A DNA stretch of 14,777 nucleotides from Actinomycetota bacterium (GTDB lineage Bacteria > Actinomycetota > Actinomycetes > Nanopelagicales > Nanopelagicaceae), in contig WLRE01000023.1 in the NCBI GenBank assembly GCA_009698045.1, forward strand, positions 1-14,777, written 5' to 3'. This document shows positions 7,520 to 14,559 of the stretch, piece by piece (the stretch's first letter is position 1; each line of letters starts with the position of its first letter). The translations under genes and the position numbers were made by a program. Below the pieces are notes generated by a model. That model saw only the letters and a list, made by a program, of their open reading frames with translations. It had not been told where the DNA came from and did not search any database.

Positions 7520-10120
7520 TTATTTAGTAGGTAGCGCAGCAAGAGCCGCAGTAATTCGTTCAATATCTGCAGTTGTTTCGGCGAGACGAGTCCGAATCTC
7601 TTGCACAACTTCCATAGGAGCTTTAGCCATGAAGCCCTCGTTGTCGAGTTTTACCTTTGCGGTTTGGCGATCTTTCTCTGCAGTCGCTAAATCTTTGGTA
7701 AGGCGAGAACGCTCTGCATCTACATCTATTGCACCACTGAGATCAAACTCAATCGTAACGCTGCCCACTTCAATCCGAGCTGATGCGGCGGCAGTCAATT
7801 CTTCTAACCGACATACTTGGCGAATCGCAGCTTCGTATCTCGTCAATGCTGCGGTATCAAGACCAATAAACTTGGCAGCAACCTTTGCGGAAGTCTTAAT
7901 GCCCTGATCATTGCGGAATCGGCGAATCTCGGTGACGAGTTCCTGCACTTTTTCAACTAACGCAATGGACTTCTCATCGCTATTGCCTGAATTCGAAATC
8001 GGCCAGACAGCCTTCACTAATGTTTCGCCACCAGTAAATGCACACCACAATTCTTCAGTGATAAACGGCATTATCGGATGCATGATGCGCATCAACTGAT
8101 CAAGGACTTCACCGAGAACGCGTCCAGATACTTGTGCCGACTCTCCCCCAGCAGCAAATGAGGCCTTAGAAAGTTCGAGGTACCAGTCGCATAGATCATC
8201 CCAAGCGAAGTGATAAATCAGTTCGCAGGCCTTTGCAAATTCGTATTTTTCAAGAAGTAAATCAACTTCGGTCACTGTTTGGTCTAGGCGAGTCAATATC
8301 CATTGATCAATTCCATTCAAGGAATCAAAATTCGGCATTGGACCATCAGTGGTAGCGCCGTTCATCATTGCAAAGCGAGATGCATTCCAAAGCTTGGTCG
8401 CGAAGTTACGGGCGCCGCCAATCCACTCTTCTGCAAGTGCTTGATCCGCACCGGGATTTGCACCGCGCGCCAAAGTAAAGCGGAGCGCATCAGAGCCGTA
8501 CTTATCCATAAATTCAATCGGGTCAACTGTATTGCCGCGAGATTTTGACATCTTCTTACCAAATCGATCGCGTACAAGACCATGAAGGGCAATGGTCTTA
8601 AATGGCGCAACGCCATCCATCGCAAAGAGTCCGAGCATCATCATGCGAGCAACCCAGAAAAACAAAATGTCATAGCCGGTAACAAGAACACTGGTGGGAT
8701 AAAACTTCTTCACATCCGCTGAATCAGCCGGCCAACCTAATGTAGAGAAGGGCCAAAGGCCTGATGAGAACCAAGTATCTAGAACATCAGAATCTTGCAC
8801 ATAACCAGCGGGCGGGATTTCACCAGGTCCGCAGACAACTACTTCTTCATTCGGCCCGTAATAAACCGGAATGCGATGTCCCCACCAGAGTTGGCGAGAG
8901 ATACACCAGTCATGCATATTGTCGATCCAGTCAAAGTAACGTGGAGACATCTCTTCCGGTTCAATTTTTACGCGGCCATCACGAACAGCGTCGCCAGCAG
9001 CTTTTGCAAGTGGCGCGACTTTGACGAACCACTGCTTAGACAGACGAGGTTCGACCGTTGTATCGCAACGAGAGCAGTGCCCAACAGCGTGAATATAAGG
9101 ACGCTTTTCAGCAACGATGCGACCTAATTTGCGAAGTTCTTCCACAACTTCCTTGCGTGCCTCAAAGCGATCCATGCCATCAAAACGAGTGCCTGAATTA
9201 GCCATCACACCGTGCTCGTTCATGATGATTGGCATATCAATTCCGTGGCGCATCGCCATCTCGAAGTCGTTAGGGTCATGCGCACCGGTGACTTTTACTG
9301 CACCAGTTCCAAATTCAGGGTCAACGAGTTCATCCGCAATGATTGGAATCATCCGATTAACCAGCGGAAGCAGAACCTTCTTACCAATCATATGTTTGTA
9401 ACGCTCATCTTCAGGATGAACTGCTACTGCTCCATCACCCATCATTGTTTCGGCACGAGTGGTCGCAACAACTATTGAAAGCTCATCATCACCATAACGA
9501 ACCTGTACAAATTCACCAGAATCATCGCTGTGCTCTACTTCAATGTCAGATAGCGCGGTCAAGCAACGTGGACACCAATTGATGATGCGCTCAGCGCGAT
9601 AAATAAGTCCCTGGTCATATAGCCGTTTAAAAATTGTAAGAACTGCGGTTGATAAACCCTCATCCATTGTAAATGCTTCGCGAGACCAGTCGACAGAATC
9701 TCCGAGGCGTTTCATTTGATCAAGGATGGCTCCACCAGATTCGGCTTTCCACTCCCAAACTTTTTCTACAAATTTCTCGCGTCCAAGATCATGACGTGAA
9801 AGCCCTTGCGCTGCTAATTGTTTCTCAACCACATTTTGAGTAGCGATACCTGCGTGATCCATTCCCGGCAACCACAGAGCTTCAAAGCCCTTCATGCGCT
9901 TCATACGAATCAAAATATCCTGCAAGGTGTGGTCGAGTGCGTGACCAATGTGAAGTGAACCGGTGACATTGGGTGGCGGAATAACGATGGTAAATGGCGG
10001 CTTCTCCGATGATGCATCTGCGGTGAAATAACCCGCATCAATCCATTTCTTGTAGAGAGGGGCTTCAATATCGCCAGGCGAGAAAGCGGCCGCTAAAGGT
10101 ACTTCTCTCTTCTCGCTCAT
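7520..10120 (-). CDS. valS: Valine--tRNA ligase
   Basis: ValS is a class I synthetase that charges tRNA-Val. The 866-residue product has the HIGH motif (57-60, in SLHIGHALDHT) and KMSKS (523-527), which bracket the Rossmann domain. The CP1 editing domain (about 190-345) contains ATTRAETMMGD and GAHDPNDFEMAMRHG and hydrolyses mischarged Thr-tRNA. Two Cys pairs, NWCPRC (183/186) and GHCSRC (349/352), look like zinc ligands. The anticodon-binding domain covers about 605-745, and a C-terminal coiled-coil arm about 800-864. Length is usual for the family. The ATG at 10120 has no Shine-Dalgarno, and TAGACT lies 8 nt upstream. The spacer to clpX is only 21 bp, so both read-through from clpX and a separate start are possible. 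Confidence 0.97.
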   Translation of the reverse strand: MSEKREVPLAAAFSPGDIEAPLYKKWIDAGYFTADASSEKPPFTIVIPPPNVTGSLHIGHALDHTLQDILIRMKRMKGFEALWLPGMDHAGIATQNVVEKQLAAQGLSRHDLGREKFVEKVWEWKAESGGAILDQMKRLGDSVDWSREAFTMDEGLSTAVLTIFKRLYDQGLIYRAERIINWCPRCLTALSDIEVEHSDDSGEFVQVRYGDDELSIVVATTRAETMMGDGAVAVHPEDERYKHMIGKKVLLPLVNRMIPIIADELVDPEFGTGAVKVTGAHDPNDFEMAMRHGIDMPIIMNEHGVMANSGTRFDGMDRFEARKEVVEELRKLGRIVAEKRPYIHAVGHCSRCDTTVEPRLSKQWFVKVAPLAKAAGDAVRDGRVKIEPEEMSPRYFDWIDNMHDWCISRQLWWGHRIPVYYGPNEEVVVCGPGEIPPAGYVQDSDVLDTWFSSGLWPFSTLGWPADSADVKKFYPTSVLVTGYDILFFWVARMMMLGLFAMDGVAPFKTIALHGLVRDRFGKKMSKSRGNTVDPIEFMDKYGSDALRFTLARGANPGADQALAEEWIGGARNFATKLWNASRFAMMNGATTDGPMPNFDSLNGIDQWILTRLDQTVTEVDLLLEKYEFAKACELIYHFAWDDLCDWYLELSKASFAAGGESAQVSGRVLGEVLDQLMRIMHPIMPFITEELWCAFTGGETLVKAVWPISNSGNSDEKSIALVEKVQELVTEIRRFRNDQGIKTSAKVAAKFIGLDTAALTRYEAAIRQVCRLEELTAAASARIEVGSVTIEFDLSGAIDVDAERSRLTKDLATAEKDRQTAKVKLDNEGFMAKAPMEVVQEIRTRLAETTADIERITAALAALPTK

Positions 10121-10128
10121 AATGGGTA

Positions 10129-10134
10129 AGTCTA
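10129..10134 (-). promoter_or_regulatory. Candidate -10 box for a near-leaderless valS transcript
   Basis: TAGACT, the same hexamer as before ndk, lies 8 nt ahead of the valS ATG in the 21-bp clpX-valS spacer. No ribosome-binding site is visible. The region 17 nt further up is the end of clpX and has no convincing -35. Confidence 0.35.
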
Positions 10135-10141
10135 GATTACG

Positions 10142-11458
10142 TTACGCGCTCTTCTCATCACTGTTCTTCTCGGACTTGTCAGCCTTCTCAGACTTAGATG
10201 CGCGCTTTGGACCACCCGCTGGGCGATTGATATAGGTAGGAGCCGCTTCTTTATTGACTGCTTCGGGAGTAACGACAACTTTTTCAATCTCTGGCTTGGA
10301 AGGAATTTCGTACATCACAGCAAGCAGAGTCTCTTCCATAATCGCACGAAGTCCTCGAGCACCTGTCCCGCGTTTGATTGCAAGGTCGGCAACTACTTCG
10401 AGGGATTCAGGGGTGAATTCAAGTTCAACGCCATCGAGATCAAAGAGTCGTTGATACTGCTTAACAAGTGCGTTCTTTGGTTCGGTCAGAATCTGCATGA
10501 GAGCTGCGCGATCCAAACTTTCTACGCTAGTTAAAATCGGAAGGCGACCAATAAATTCTGGAATCATTCCAAACTTCAAAAGATCTTCCGGCATGACATC
10601 GCCAAAAATATCTGTCTTAACTTCAGTATCGATGGATTGGAGTTTGGCATTAAAACCAACACCAGCCTTGCCCTTGCGACTTTCAATAATTTTCTCTAAG
10701 CCCGCAAATGCACCGCCCACAATGAAGAGGATATTGGTGGTATCAATCTGCAGGAACTCTTGATGCGGATGCTTGCGGCCACCTTGTGGTGGCACAGAAG
10801 CAGTAGTGCCTTCTAGAATCTTTAGCAGCGCTTGCTGCACACCTTCGCCCGAAACATCGCGAGTAATAGAGGGGTTCTCAGATTTGCGGGCGACCTTATC
10901 GATTTCGTCGATATAGATGATGCCAGTCTCGGCCTTCTTCACATCAAAGTCTGCGGCTTGAATAAGTTTGAGAAGAATATTCTCCACATCTTCGCCCACA
11001 TATCCTGCTTCAGTCAGAGCGGTCGCATCGGCAATAGCGAAGGGAACATTGAGCATGCGTGCCAGAGTCTGCGCCAAGAAGGTCTTACCGCAGCCAGTGG
11101 GACCAAGAATTAGAATGTTGGACTTAGATAGTTCTACGGCATCCTCGCGACGCGATTCGCCAGCTTGGACTCGTTTGTAATGGTTATAGACAGCAACCGA
11201 GAGAGACTTCTTTGCGCGATCTTGGCCAATCACATATTGATCTAAGAATTCACAGATCTCCTGTGGCTTAGGAAGTTCTTGTAGGCCAAGTGAACTTGTC
11301 TCTTGCAGCTCTTCAATAATAATTTCATTACAGAGATCGATGCACTCGTCGCAGATATAAACACCTGGACCAGCAATTAACTTCTTGACCTGCTTCTGTG
11401 TCTTTCCGCAGAAAGAACATTTAAGGAGATCGCCACTTTCACCAATGCGAGTCGTCAT
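10142..11458 (-). CDS. clpX: ClpX, ATP-dependent unfoldase of the Clp protease
   Basis: ClpX is a hexameric AAA+ unfoldase that feeds substrates into the ClpP peptidase. The 438-residue product starts with a zinc-binding domain (Cys14, Cys17, Cys36, Cys39; CSFC and CDEC pairs). It has Walker A GPTGCGKT (119-126), the pore loop GYVG (152-155), Walker B IYIDE (181-185), an Arg-finger region EFIGRLP (Arg305) and the sensor-2 GARG (366-369). The ClpP-docking loop carries VGF (267-269) where E. coli has IGF. The last 20 residues form a Lys/Ser/Glu-rich tail of unknown role. The N-terminus RIGESGDLLKCSFCGK matches other actinobacterial ClpX proteins closely, which fixes the ATG at 11458. That ATG has no Shine-Dalgarno, but TACTCT lies 6 nt upstream, next to a strong hairpin. 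Confidence 0.98.
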   Translation of the reverse strand: MTTRIGESGDLLKCSFCGKTQKQVKKLIAGPGVYICDECIDLCNEIIIEELQETSSLGLQELPKPQEICEFLDQYVIGQDRAKKSLSVAVYNHYKRVQAGESRREDAVELSKSNILILGPTGCGKTFLAQTLARMLNVPFAIADATALTEAGYVGEDVENILLKLIQAADFDVKKAETGIIYIDEIDKVARKSENPSITRDVSGEGVQQALLKILEGTTASVPPQGGRKHPHQEFLQIDTTNILFIVGGAFAGLEKIIESRKGKAGVGFNAKLQSIDTEVKTDIFGDVMPEDLLKFGMIPEFIGRLPILTSVESLDRAALMQILTEPKNALVKQYQRLFDLDGVELEFTPESLEVVADLAIKRGTGARGLRAIMEETLLAVMYEIPSKPEIEKVVVTPEAVNKEAAPTYINRPAGGPKRASKSEKADKSEKNSDEKSA

Positions 11459-11464
11459 GGGATA

Positions 11465-11470
11465 AGAGTA
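11465..11470 (-). promoter_or_regulatory. Candidate -10 box for a leaderless clpX transcript
   Basis: TACTCT fits TANNNT and is separated by six bases (TATCCC) from the clpX ATG, ideal spacing for transcription to begin at the A of the start codon. No Shine-Dalgarno is present. The -35 region would fall inside the adjoining hairpin, where no TTGACA-like hexamer is seen. Confidence 0.5.
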
Positions 11471-11500
11471 AAAGCCAGCGCATTTTCATGCGCTGGCTTT
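11471..11500 (-). terminator. Perfect 13-bp hairpin with GAAA loop between clpP2 and clpX
   Basis: On the transcribed strand AAAGCCAGCGCAT, a GAAA loop and ATGCGCTGGCTTT form a perfect 13-bp stem closed by a GNRA tetraloop. It begins 37 nt after the clpP2 stop and is followed by TACTCTTATC. The right arm ends in TTT and the next base is also T, giving a short U run, so it could act as an intrinsic terminator for clpP1-clpP2. The tail after the stem is only moderately U-rich, so partial termination or a 3'-end stabilising role is also possible. Confidence 0.6.
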
Positions 11501-11512
11501 AGCCATAAATCT

Positions 11513-11530
11513 TGTTCGCTTATAGGCGAA
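11513..11530. repeat. Inverted repeat TTCGC-N6-GCGAA upstream of clpX
   Basis: Positions 11515-11530 read TTCGC, TTATAG, GCGAA, a perfect 5-bp dyad with a 6-nt centre, 57-72 bp before the clpX ATG. The 10-mer TGTTCGCTTA at its left (11513-11522) recurs upstream of clpP1. It resembles the ClgR-type core but has one more base between the half sites than the form I recall. Confidence 0.4.
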
Positions 11531-11537
11531 TTAGCTA

Positions 11538-12182
11538 TTACTTAGTAGCTGATGCCTTGCGGCTAGCCAGGACCTGATCAATGAGTCCGTATTCGACCGC
11601 CTCTTGCGCTGTCAAAATCTTGTCGCGTTCGATATCGCGAGTGATTTCTTCTGGGCTCTTAGTGGTGTGATGAGCAAGCATCGATTCAAGAAGTGCACGC
11701 ATACGCATGATCTCGCGAGCTTGGATTTCAATATCCGAACCTTGTCCGCCACCCTCTGAATATGGTTGGTGAATCAAGATGCGAGCATGCTCGAGTGCAA
11801 AGCGCTTTCCTTTAGCGCCACCAGCAAGCAGGATTGCAGCAGCAGATGCGGCTTGTCCGAGGCAGATAGTCATGACATCGGGGCGAACAAATTGCATCGT
11901 GTCATAAATCGCAGTTAGGGCTGTGAAAGATCCACCAGGTGAGTTGATGTACATCATGATGTCGCGATCAGGATCCATGGATTCGAGCGTTAAAAGCTGA
12001 GCCATAACATCGTTAGCAACGGTGTCATCAATGGGTTGGCCCAAGAAAATGATGCGCTCTTCAAAGAGTTTTGTGTATGGATCTAAACGCTTATACCCAT
12101 ATGCAGTCTTCTCTTCGATAGTTGGAAGAACATAACGGCTAGAGATATCTAGCGGATTAACCTTTGGATTGAACTGGCTCAT
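11538..12182 (-). CDS. clpP2: ClpP2, ATP-dependent Clp protease proteolytic subunit
   Basis: This is one of the two ClpP paralogs whose rings form the actinobacterial ClpP1P2 tetradecamer, a serine peptidase chamber served by ClpX. The 214-residue product has catalytic Ser113 (GQAASAAA), His138 (ILIHQP) and Asp187 (IERDKIL), all offset by 15 from E. coli numbering. The N-terminal segment (about 1-30, with SRYVLP) includes a likely propeptide. The SRYVLPTIEE start and LFEERIIFLG resemble mycobacterial ClpP2, which sets it apart from its neighbour. The ATG overlaps the clpP1 stop (ATGA) and has a strong GGAGG inside the clpP1 end, so equal expression of the two subunits is likely. A tandem TAATAG stop ends the gene. 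Confidence 0.97.
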   Translation of the reverse strand: MSQFNPKVNPLDISSRYVLPTIEEKTAYGYKRLDPYTKLFEERIIFLGQPIDDTVANDVMAQLLTLESMDPDRDIMMYINSPGGSFTALTAIYDTMQFVRPDVMTICLGQAASAAAILLAGGAKGKRFALEHARILIHQPYSEGGGQGSDIEIQAREIMRMRALLESMLAHHTTKSPEEITRDIERDKILTAQEAVEYGLIDQVLASRKASATK

Positions 12183-12793
12183 GCTGTTCCTCCGCTTCCT
12201 GATACCTGTCCGGCTGAGCGAACAACGTGATCAACAAATCCATATTCTTTTGCATCTTCAGCATTAAACCAACGATCGCGATCTGAATCAGCTTCGATGG
12301 TTTCAGGCTTCTGTCCGGTGTGGAAAGAGATGAGTTCTGCCATCTTCTTCTTAGTGAAGGACATCTGCTCTGCTTGAATCTTGATATCAGATGCGGTTCC
12401 ACCGATACCACCAGATGGTTGGTGCATCATGATTCTGGCGTGTGGAAGTGCGTAACGCTTGCCGGCTGCGCCAGCACAGAGAAGGAACTGACCCATCGAT
12501 GCAGCAAGTCCCATCGCAACAGTTGCAACATCGTTCTTGATGTATTGCATGGTGTCATAAATCGCCATACCGGCAGAGATAGATCCACCAGGTGAGTTGA
12601 TGTAAAGGAAGATATCTTTATCAGGATCTTCAGCTGCAAGAAGTAACAACTGTGCCGAAATTGCGTTGGCCATCGAGTCTTCGACAACGGAACCAAGAAA
12701 AATAATGCGTTCGCGAAGTAGGCGTTGGTACACCTGATCGTCGAGTCCGCCGCCACCCATCGGGGCTGCCAACTGCGGAGTTATGAGATCCAC
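12179..12793 (-). CDS. clpP1: ClpP1, ATP-dependent Clp protease proteolytic subunit
   Basis: This is the second ClpP paralog, partner of ClpP2 in the mixed two-ring peptidase. The 204-residue product has catalytic Ser99 (GLAASMG), His124 (IMMHQP) and Asp173 (SDRDRWF), offset by one from E. coli. The LLRERIIFLG, LLAAEDPDKDI and EADSDRDRWF stretches match the ClpP1 type of Actinobacteria. The start is GTG at 12793..12791 with a strong GGAGG about 6 nt upstream, which decides it. The C-terminus is a short Ser/Gly-rich tail. The gene lies 128 bp after tig; that spacer holds a weak hairpin and a ClgR-like site, so clpP1-clpP2 may have its own promoter besides read-through from tig. Confidence 0.97.
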   Translation of the reverse strand: MDLITPQLAAPMGGGGLDDQVYQRLLRERIIFLGSVVEDSMANAISAQLLLLAAEDPDKDIFLYINSPGGSISAGMAIYDTMQYIKNDVATVAMGLAASMGQFLLCAGAAGKRYALPHARIMMHQPSGGIGGTASDIKIQAEQMSFTKKKMAELISFHTGQKPETIEADSDRDRWFNAEDAKEYGFVDHVVRSAGQVSGSGGTA

Positions 12794-12871
12794 GTAGTTC
12801 CTCCAAATATTCTGCGCGCCTTAATCGGATGCGCTTACAGGGACAGTAACAACCTTTAGGGGAAAATGCTT

Positions 12872-12884
12872 CCGCAATATGCGG
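12872..12884 (-). terminator. Weak stem-loop after tig
   Basis: On the transcribed strand CCGCA, TAT, TGCGG forms a 5-bp stem, possibly extended by GCT/AGC across an internal loop, followed by ATTTTCC. It lies about 38 nt past the tig stop. It is too short to be a convincing terminator and may only attenuate read-through into clpP1. Confidence 0.25.
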
Positions 12885-12901
12885 TTATTAGCGTGTGAGG
12901 A

Positions 12902-12919
12902 TGTTCGCTTAAAGAGAAG
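12902..12919. promoter_or_regulatory. ClgR-like site upstream of clpP1
   Basis: TGTTCGCTTAAAGAGAAG fits 17 of 18 positions of the corynebacterial ClgR consensus as I remember it (WNNWCGCYNANRGCGWWS); the single mismatch is A for C at 12915. ClgR activates clp genes in Actinobacteria. The site ends 109 bp before the clpP1 GTG, a plausible place for an activator, and abuts the end of tig. No clgR gene is in the window, so a role is inferred only. Confidence 0.4.
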
Positions 12920-12921
12920 TC

Positions 12922-14211
12922 TTATTCGGCGGCGACAGCGGCGGCTTGCTTGGGAGCAAGTGCCTCGAGGTCGACAGCCTTACCGGACTTGGTCACAACC
13001 TTGACGCGACCGAGAACCTGCGCCAGCGCCTTTGCGCGAGCAACTTCAGCGATCATGGTTTGAACCTGACCGGCCTCGGAAACTTCCTTAATAAATTGGT
13101 CTGGAGTCATGCCATAACGGGAGGAAGCGCGAACCAAATATTCAGTTAATTCAGTCTCGTTAACAGAGATCTGTTCGGCATCAATGATGTTATCGAACAA
13201 GATTTCTTGAGTAAGTGACTTAGTAGTCTGCTCAACAACCTCAGCTCGGTGAGCTGCATCATCCAAGCGGCCTTCGCCTTCAAGGTGTGAATTGACCTCA
13301 TCGTCAATGATGTTCTGAGGCAATGGAATTTCAACATCTGCAATTAATTTTTCGATCAAAATATCGCGAGCATGTGCTCCTTGTTCGAGGTGCTTGACTC
13401 GCTCAAGGCGAGATGCAACATCGGCTTTGAGTTCTGCAATGGTGTCGAATTCAGATGCCAACTTGGCAAATTCATCATTGAGTTCAGGAAGATCGCGATG
13501 TTTCACAGCCTTCACTGTTACATCCACTCCACCCTTCTCGCCATCTTTCTGTCCGACGAGTTGTGTTTCAAAGCGCTTTGACTCTCCGGCTTTTAAACCA
13601 ATAAGCGCATCATCTAGTCCATCAACCATGCGGTTGGTGCCAACTTCGTAAGAGATGTCGTTTGCTTCGCCGCCTTCGACTGGATTGCCATCGATTGAAG
13701 CAACGAGATCAATAGAGACGAAATCTCCCTTTTCAATAACTTTCTCAACAGTGGTCAGTGTTCCGAAGCGAGCGCGCAACGCATCTACTTGCTCATCGAC
13801 TTCAGTATCTGCAACAGCAACATCTTCAACTTCAATAGTCATCTTGGAGAAATCAGGAAGTTTAAGTTCTGGGCGAATATCAACTTCAGCAGTAAATGCA
13901 AGTGGCTTCTTATCTTCAAACTCGAGCTTGTCGATAACCGGGCGACCGATTACAGCTAACTTGTTCTCGCGAAAAGCGTTGGAGATAAAAGTATTGAGGG
14001 AAGAGTTAACGGCCTCTTCAATAACTGCGCCACGACCTACGCGTTGGTCGATCATCATGTTGGGAACTTTGCCCTTGCGGAAACCAGGGATGTTGATGCG
14101 TTCAGAGAGAGTCTTGTATGCAGTAGCAATAAAAGGTTCGAGCTCTGCGAACTCGATATCAATCGAAAGTCGGACACGAGTAGGTGAGAGAGTTTCGACG
14201 GCGCTTTTCAC
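12922..14211 (-). CDS. tig: Trigger factor, ribosome-associated chaperone and prolyl isomerase
   Basis: Trigger factor binds near the exit tunnel of the ribosome and shields nascent chains. The 429-residue product has the N-terminal ribosome-binding domain with the docking signature GFRKGKVP (43-50), at the same residue numbers as E. coli. An FKBP-type isomerase domain follows (about 155-235, with GDFVSIDLVASIDG, YEVGTNRMVDGLDDALIG and GESKRF). The alpha-helical C-terminal arm domain runs to about 405, and the tail is Ala-rich. The length is usual. The start is GTG at 14211..14209, with AAGGAG about 5 nt upstream deciding it. The gene begins 54 bp after the 3' end of tRNA-Pro with no terminator between, so both may share a transcript. 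Confidence 0.97.
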   Translation of the reverse strand: MKSAVETLSPTRVRLSIDIEFAELEPFIATAYKTLSERINIPGFRKGKVPNMMIDQRVGRGAVIEEAVNSSLNTFISNAFRENKLAVIGRPVIDKLEFEDKKPLAFTAEVDIRPELKLPDFSKMTIEVEDVAVADTEVDEQVDALRARFGTLTTVEKVIEKGDFVSIDLVASIDGNPVEGGEANDISYEVGTNRMVDGLDDALIGLKAGESKRFETQLVGQKDGEKGGVDVTVKAVKHRDLPELNDEFAKLASEFDTIAELKADVASRLERVKHLEQGAHARDILIEKLIADVEIPLPQNIIDDEVNSHLEGEGRLDDAAHRAEVVEQTTKSLTQEILFDNIIDAEQISVNETELTEYLVRASSRYGMTPDQFIKEVSEAGQVQTMIAEVARAKALAQVLGRVKVVTKSGKAVDLEALAPKQAAAVAAE

Positions 14212-14265
14212 GGTGCTCCTTATTGTTCTTAGTTACTTCGAATTAAAGAACTTCTTCAAAAGATC

Positions 14266-14341
14266 TGGTCGGGGCGGGGAGATTCGAACTCCCGGTCTCC
14301 TGCTCCCAAAGCAGGCGCGCTAGCCACTACGCTACGCCCCG
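14266..14341 (-). tRNA. tRNA-Pro (anticodon UGG)
   Basis: The 76-nt cloverleaf folds well. The acceptor stem is CGGGGCG/CGCCCCG, the D-stem GCGT/GCGC with one wobble pair, and the anticodon stem CCTGC/GCAGG with loop TTTGGGA giving UGG. The T-stem is GGGAG/CTCCC with loop TTCGAAT. The discriminator is A, and CCA is encoded in the genome (14266-14268). Confidence 0.97.
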
Positions 14342-14355
14342 TGGCGTAAGTGAGA

Positions 14356-14361
14356 ATTCTA
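14356..14361 (-). promoter_or_regulatory. Candidate -10 box for tRNA-Pro
   Basis: TAGAAT differs from TATAAT at one position and lies 14 nt before the mature 5' end of tRNA-Pro, which would leave a leader of roughly 7 nt. No clear -35 is seen. The 123-bp spacer between the divergent tRNAs (14342-14464) must hold promoters for both; I see no convincing one for tRNA-Gly. Confidence 0.4.
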
Positions 14362-14464
14362 GGGGCTAAATTCCCTTCTGCTTACCGAGCCAGTAACCTA
14401 AGCCCAGCATCACGCGGAACCTGGATTACCCAGCCCTCGTTATGTGAGTAAGACCGCAACTCAT

Positions 14465-14538
14465 GCGGGTGTAGCTCAATGGTAGAGCCCCAGCCTTCCA
14501 AGCTGGCCATGCCGGTTCGATCCCGGTCACCCGCTCCA
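14465..14538 (+). tRNA. tRNA-Gly (anticodon UCC)
   Basis: This is a 74-nt cloverleaf on the plus strand, the only plus-strand gene in the window. The acceptor stem is GCGGGTG/CACCCGC, the D-stem GCTC/GAGC, and the anticodon stem CCAGC/GCTGG with loop CTTCCAA giving UCC. The T-stem is GCCGG/CCGGT with loop TTCGATC. The discriminator is U, and CCA is encoded (14536-14538). Confidence 0.97.
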
Positions 14539-14559
14539 TACGTTCAAGATTTACTAGAT

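Noticed and set aside
14212..14265. Possible promoter for tig (TTGAAG with TAACTA 18 nt later).
   Set aside because: The second hexamer matches the -10 consensus poorly, and co-transcription from tRNA-Pro explains tig expression equally well.
13655..14323. Long plus-strand open frame (222 codons) antisense to tig and tRNA-Pro, ending in GGEIRTPGLLLPKQAR.
   Set aside because: The end is the well-known false translation of a tRNA gene on the opposite strand, and the rest is a Ser-rich mirror of tig codons. The trigger factor frame is fully conserved.
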